From Bdellovibrionales bacterium (lineage in GTDB: Bacteria > Bdellovibrionota_G > JALEGL01 > JAGRMV01): 36,348 nucleotides of DNA. The notes beneath the pieces were generated by a model. The model saw only the letters and a program-made list of their open reading frames with translations, searched no databases and was not told where the DNA came from. Numbering within the stretch: position 1 is the stretch's first letter; every line of letters begins with the position of its first letter. The stretch spans positions 1 through 36,348 of the forward strand of contig JAGRAZ010000013.1 of NCBI GenBank assembly GCA_020434345.1, read 5' to 3'. The translations under genes were made by a program, and so were the position numbers. Below are positions 33,899 through 36,348 of this stretch, piece after piece.

Positions 33899-33914
33899 TT
33901 CTTAAATATCAAGT

Positions 33915-35030
33915 ATGTATTTTTTTAACGAACCCTCATTTTTTACAAACCATTGGCAAAAAATGCCTTGGCATGGAAAAAATATTTTTGATGTTCAACA
34001 CTTACAGGTATCTCCTGAGGATCTAAACGATTTTTCCACGCATCCTTCGATTGATACACGACTGATTGTACAAAAGGGTACTGCATTTTCAAAGAGTAAA
34101 CGTATGTGGTCAAGTGTAAAAGAAGAAACCAAAACACTTTTCATTCAAGATATGCAAATTCACTTTCCTGAAATCTTTCAGTTGCAGAAAAGTTTTTCAA
34201 ATTATCCAGAATGGAGAACGGATGATGTTATGGGTAGTTTTGGAACCCAAGGGGCGTCTTCTTCACCCCATGTCGATTTTTATGATGTATTTATTGTTCA
34301 GGTCCAAGGAAAAAAACTATGGCGCATAGAAAATGAAAAAAGATCTTTTAAAAAGTGTAAGGGAAGTGCACTTATTGATCATCCTGACCTGCATGTTTTA
34401 AAAGAATTTTTTGAGGCAGAGGAGTATTTACTGGAGCCCGGAGATGTGCTTTATGTACCAACGCGCTTTGCACACGAAGCAATAGCCCAGACAGATTCAT
34501 TCTCACTTTCTGTTGGGTTTCGAGCACCAAGAATCAAAGATATAATTGCCCGCATCGATTCTAAACAGTCGACATTCATAGATGAAGATCTACGCATGGA
34601 AGAAGCACATATATATCAAAACAGATACGAAATTCCTTCGAACATTTGCCAATACATCAACAATTGGCCTACAGAATTAGCTTCACCACCAGAGGTTGTA
34701 GGAAATTGGTTTGGAGAATTGGTTACGAACTCTGAAACAGATCCATTTTCATTTAAGTTTGGTGAACTTGATCAGGATAGAGTTTTTTCAGCACACCAAA
34801 AATGGACTTGGAATCCAAGTATAAAAAAAGCATTTCAATACCTTTCTTCCGATTGTGATTCAGACGTTATTTTTATACATGGGCAAAATATTCAGGTGCC
34901 AAAAGAAGCATCAAAAAATGTGACAAAACTTCTTTCCTCTACTTCGAGTTTTTCAATTGAAGCTAACGATCCTTGGATGAAAATATTTTTTCATTATTTA
35001 TGGTTAAATGAAATTATTGAAGAAGTGTGA
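33915..35030 (+). CDS. roxA: RoxA-like JmjC/cupin ribosomal oxygenase (uL16 arginine hydroxylase family)
   Basis: This is a 371-residue protein, close to E. coli YcfD/RoxA (373). The Fe(II)-binding triad is visible: H119 and D121 in SPHVDFYDVF and H187 in FAHEA. GDVLYVPTRFAHEA and SLSVGFRAP match the family. The C-terminal half, with about 150 residues, fits the dimerisation and winged-helix domains. The family uses 2-oxoglutarate and O2 to hydroxylate Arg in ribosomal protein uL16. Activity here is inferred. It is monocistronic, with its stop directly abutting the convergent NlpC/P60-like gene. Confidence 0.9.
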   Translation: MYFFNEPSFFTNHWQKMPWHGKNIFDVQHLQVSPEDLNDFSTHPSIDTRLIVQKGTAFSKSKRMWSSVKEETKTLFIQDMQIHFPEIFQLQKSFSNYPEWRTDDVMGSFGTQGASSSPHVDFYDVFIVQVQGKKLWRIENEKRSFKKCKGSALIDHPDLHVLKEFFEAEEYLLEPGDVLYVPTRFAHEAIAQTDSFSLSVGFRAPRIKDIIARIDSKQSTFIDEDLRMEEAHIYQNRYEIPSNICQYINNWPTELASPPEVVGNWFGELVTNSETDPFSFKFGELDQDRVFSAHQKWTWNPSIKKAFQYLSSDCDSDVIFIHGQNIQVPKEASKNVTKLLSSTSSFSIEANDPWMKIFFHYLWLNEIIEEV

Positions 35031-35657
35031 TTACGTGCCGGGTTCAAGTCTCCCAAAACCATCAAAAAGTTGCGCGCTCAAAGTTTTTGATGTGTATTTA
35101 CTTTTACGTCTGAGATACGTGTTTACTATATCACTGTTTTCCACGTAGGTATTGGGTTTGCTTAGGTTCATGTAACCCCTTCGAACCCGATTATGCATGT
35201 AATGTAAAAAAGTGATGGTATCATTTTTATCAATAGATTCGATAATGCCAATATGAGTTAGTAAGTCATTGATTTTTCCATCACGATTAGCATCATAGGT
35301 GTTCGAGAAAAAAATAAAATCACCTTTTTTTGGTTTTTGATGGTTATATATCCATCCGACACGCTCGATGTATTTATAAATTAATGAAACGCCGTTGGTT
35401 TGATATTCGTAGGCTTGATAAAAATCTTCTAAACTATGACCATTGTCCCACAAAACTAAATTAATATAACCACTACAATCGTTTCGAAAAGATAGGCGTG
35501 AAAGTTGTAAGTGTTTTTTTGAATATTGCTTTTGAGCAGAAAATAAAATTCTTTGCTGTTTTTGTTTAGTGTTGTAAGCGTCCCAATCATTTGCATATGT
35601 ATTATCAAAACTAAAAAGCAATAAATTCAAATAAATTATGATGATAAATTTTTTCAT
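35031..35657 (-). CDS. NlpC/P60-like (CHAP-type) peptidoglycan hydrolase
   Basis: This is a 208-residue protein with a signal peptide (MKKFIIIIYLNLLLFSFDNTYA, cut before NDW). The putative catalytic Cys is C61 in RNDCSGYINLVLW. The catalytic His is H135 in THIGIIESI, and H152 or H156 could be the third residue. Between them, DANRDGKIND (122-131) resembles a calcium-binding EF-hand loop, common in this clan. It is probably a periplasmic endopeptidase or amidase. It lies 5 bp after the FadL-like gene on the same strand and converges on the RoxA gene with no gap. Confidence 0.82.
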   Translation of the reverse strand: MKKFIIIIYLNLLLFSFDNTYANDWDAYNTKQKQQRILFSAQKQYSKKHLQLSRLSFRNDCSGYINLVLWDNGHSLEDFYQAYEYQTNGVSLIYKYIERVGWIYNHQKPKKGDFIFFSNTYDANRDGKINDLLTHIGIIESIDKNDTITFLHYMHNRVRRGYMNLSKPNTYVENSDIVNTYLRRKSKYTSKTLSAQLFDGFGRLEPGT

Positions 35658-35661
35658 ATGT

Positions 35662-36348
35662 TTATAAATTTACGCCTAGTCCAAAACTTAACGTATGTAT
35701 AAAAGCGCTAATCTCACCCGGAGCAAGATTGGTGGCTGTTACTGGAACGGTTCTGTCCCCAAAGCGACCATTCCAACTCAGTGTTGTGGTTATTGCTTTT
35801 CCGAGGTCAATGCCGACACCCGCAGATATTTCCTGAGCTGCAACATCTCCTGTGACTCGATTGTTGACAGCATCGGGTATAGATTCATTAAAATCTTTTG
35901 CATAGCCAGCAAGGATGTGAATATGTTCAAGGGGAGTCGTTTCTATGCCGAAGTGAAACGTATGAGAATTTTTCCAATTTTGGGGAAGGCTAACAGCACC
36001 CAAAAGGTCTGTATCGATGTTGATATTTTTTAACTCACTGTTTCTTTCCCATCCGTAGGCAAAACTAAAAAGCAAAAATGAATTCACGCGCGCACTAAAT
36101 CCAGTTGTAATTAATGTAGGTAAGACTTGTGTAAGTTCTGCATCAAAGCCGCCCAATGTTTGAAATGTTCCATCACCTTGCAATGTATCTTTAACTTGTG
36201 TGCGATAATTCATTCCAATACGTAGCCAGTTATTTGGACGTATCATCATGCCAAAAGCACCACCAAAAGCCCATCCGTCTACATCAAGCTCGTCTACAAC
36301 ATCTACAATGGTTGATGTATTTGGGTCGATAAATGTTTGCTCTTTGAT
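35662..36348 (-). CDS. FadL/OmpP1-family outer-membrane transporter (5' end outside window)
   Basis: The frame is open from 35662 to the window edge (229 codons), well beyond the MMIRPNN Met at 36249, so that Met is internal. The visible C-terminal part has FadL/OmpP1 patterns: WAFGGAFGMMIRPNNWLRIGMNYRT, LPTLITTGFSARVNSFLLFSFAYGW, SLPQNWKNSHTFHFGIETTP and HIHILAGYAKDFNESIPDAV. It ends in FGLGVNL. FadL homologues take up hydrophobic substrates such as long-chain fatty acids or aromatics across the outer membrane. The substrate is unknown. Confidence 0.85.
   Translation of the reverse strand: MKEQTFIDPNTSTIVDVVDELDVDGWAFGGAFGMMIRPNNWLRIGMNYRTQVKDTLQGDGTFQTLGGFDAELTQVLPTLITTGFSARVNSFLLFSFAYGWERNSELKNINIDTDLLGAVSLPQNWKNSHTFHFGIETTPLEHIHILAGYAKDFNESIPDAVNNRVTGDVAAQEISAGVGIDLGKAITTTLSWNGRFGDRTVPVTATNLAPGEISAFIHTLSFGLGVNL

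Noticed and set aside
1..36348. CRISPR arrays, integrase/transposase genes and rRNA
   Set aside because: No direct-repeat/spacer array, no integrase or transposase motif and no rRNA was found. The direct repeats are coding Calx-beta units and tRNA-tail copies.

Overview
The window looks like a chromosomal segment of a low-GC Gram-negative bacterium of the broad deltaproteobacterial / Bdellovibrionota type. The clues are outer-membrane barrels (FadL/OmpP1-like and Omp85-like), lipoprotein signal peptides, RlpA and MltD cell-wall enzymes, PilZ proteins, an FHA-containing sigma-54 activator, a DUF4388 plus J-domain protein and a RoxA-type ribosomal oxygenase. The species cannot be fixed from the sequence alone. 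Genes are dense, with frequent ATGA overlaps inside operons. Convergent genes often touch or overlap by 4 bp.

Layout. Bases 1-3131 (minus) hold the first 1043 codons of a very long surface lipoprotein built of Ig-like and Calx-beta repeats; its 3' end lies outside the window. A predicted barrel protein lies upstream of it. Bases 4160-12380 form a proteostasis island. It has clpB on the plus strand and, facing it, a minus-strand operon: a lid-less Hsp70, a DUF4388/J-domain/TPR protein, a secreted RHS/YD-repeat protein and a NYN (YacP-like) RNase-like protein. Bases 12484-14456 hold threonine dehydratase and an inositol-monophosphatase-family enzyme.

Bases 14637-20966 hold regulatory and signalling genes: an FHA / degenerate GGDEF / AAA / Fis sigma-54 activator, two uncharacterised proteins, two PilZ proteins, a secreted Ser/Gly-rich protein and a membrane protein with a lectin-like C-terminal domain. 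Bases 20972-24749 are a minus-strand housekeeping cluster: rlpA, a 46-residue basic protein, tmk, holB, tatD and a DUF6498-like membrane protein. An RDD membrane protein and MltD follow.

Bases 26987-29668 hold an M1-peptidase-like domain joined to an Omp85-like barrel. The frame is continuous except for one TAA at 28193 and contains a run of 20 A. Two secreted proteins follow, one of them HEAT-repeat, and then leucine dehydrogenase. tRNA-Phe(GAA) at 32195 is followed by about 400 bp of non-coding DNA with duplicated copies of the tRNA 3' end and several hairpins. The right end has purT, a RoxA-like oxygenase, an NlpC/P60-like hydrolase and the C-terminal part of a FadL-like porin.

The strongest candidates for a second look are the Hsp70-J-RHS-NYN operon beside clpB, the interrupted M1-like/Omp85 gene with its A20 tract, the repeat cluster behind tRNA-Phe and a 110-bp element with perfect 16-bp inverted ends.
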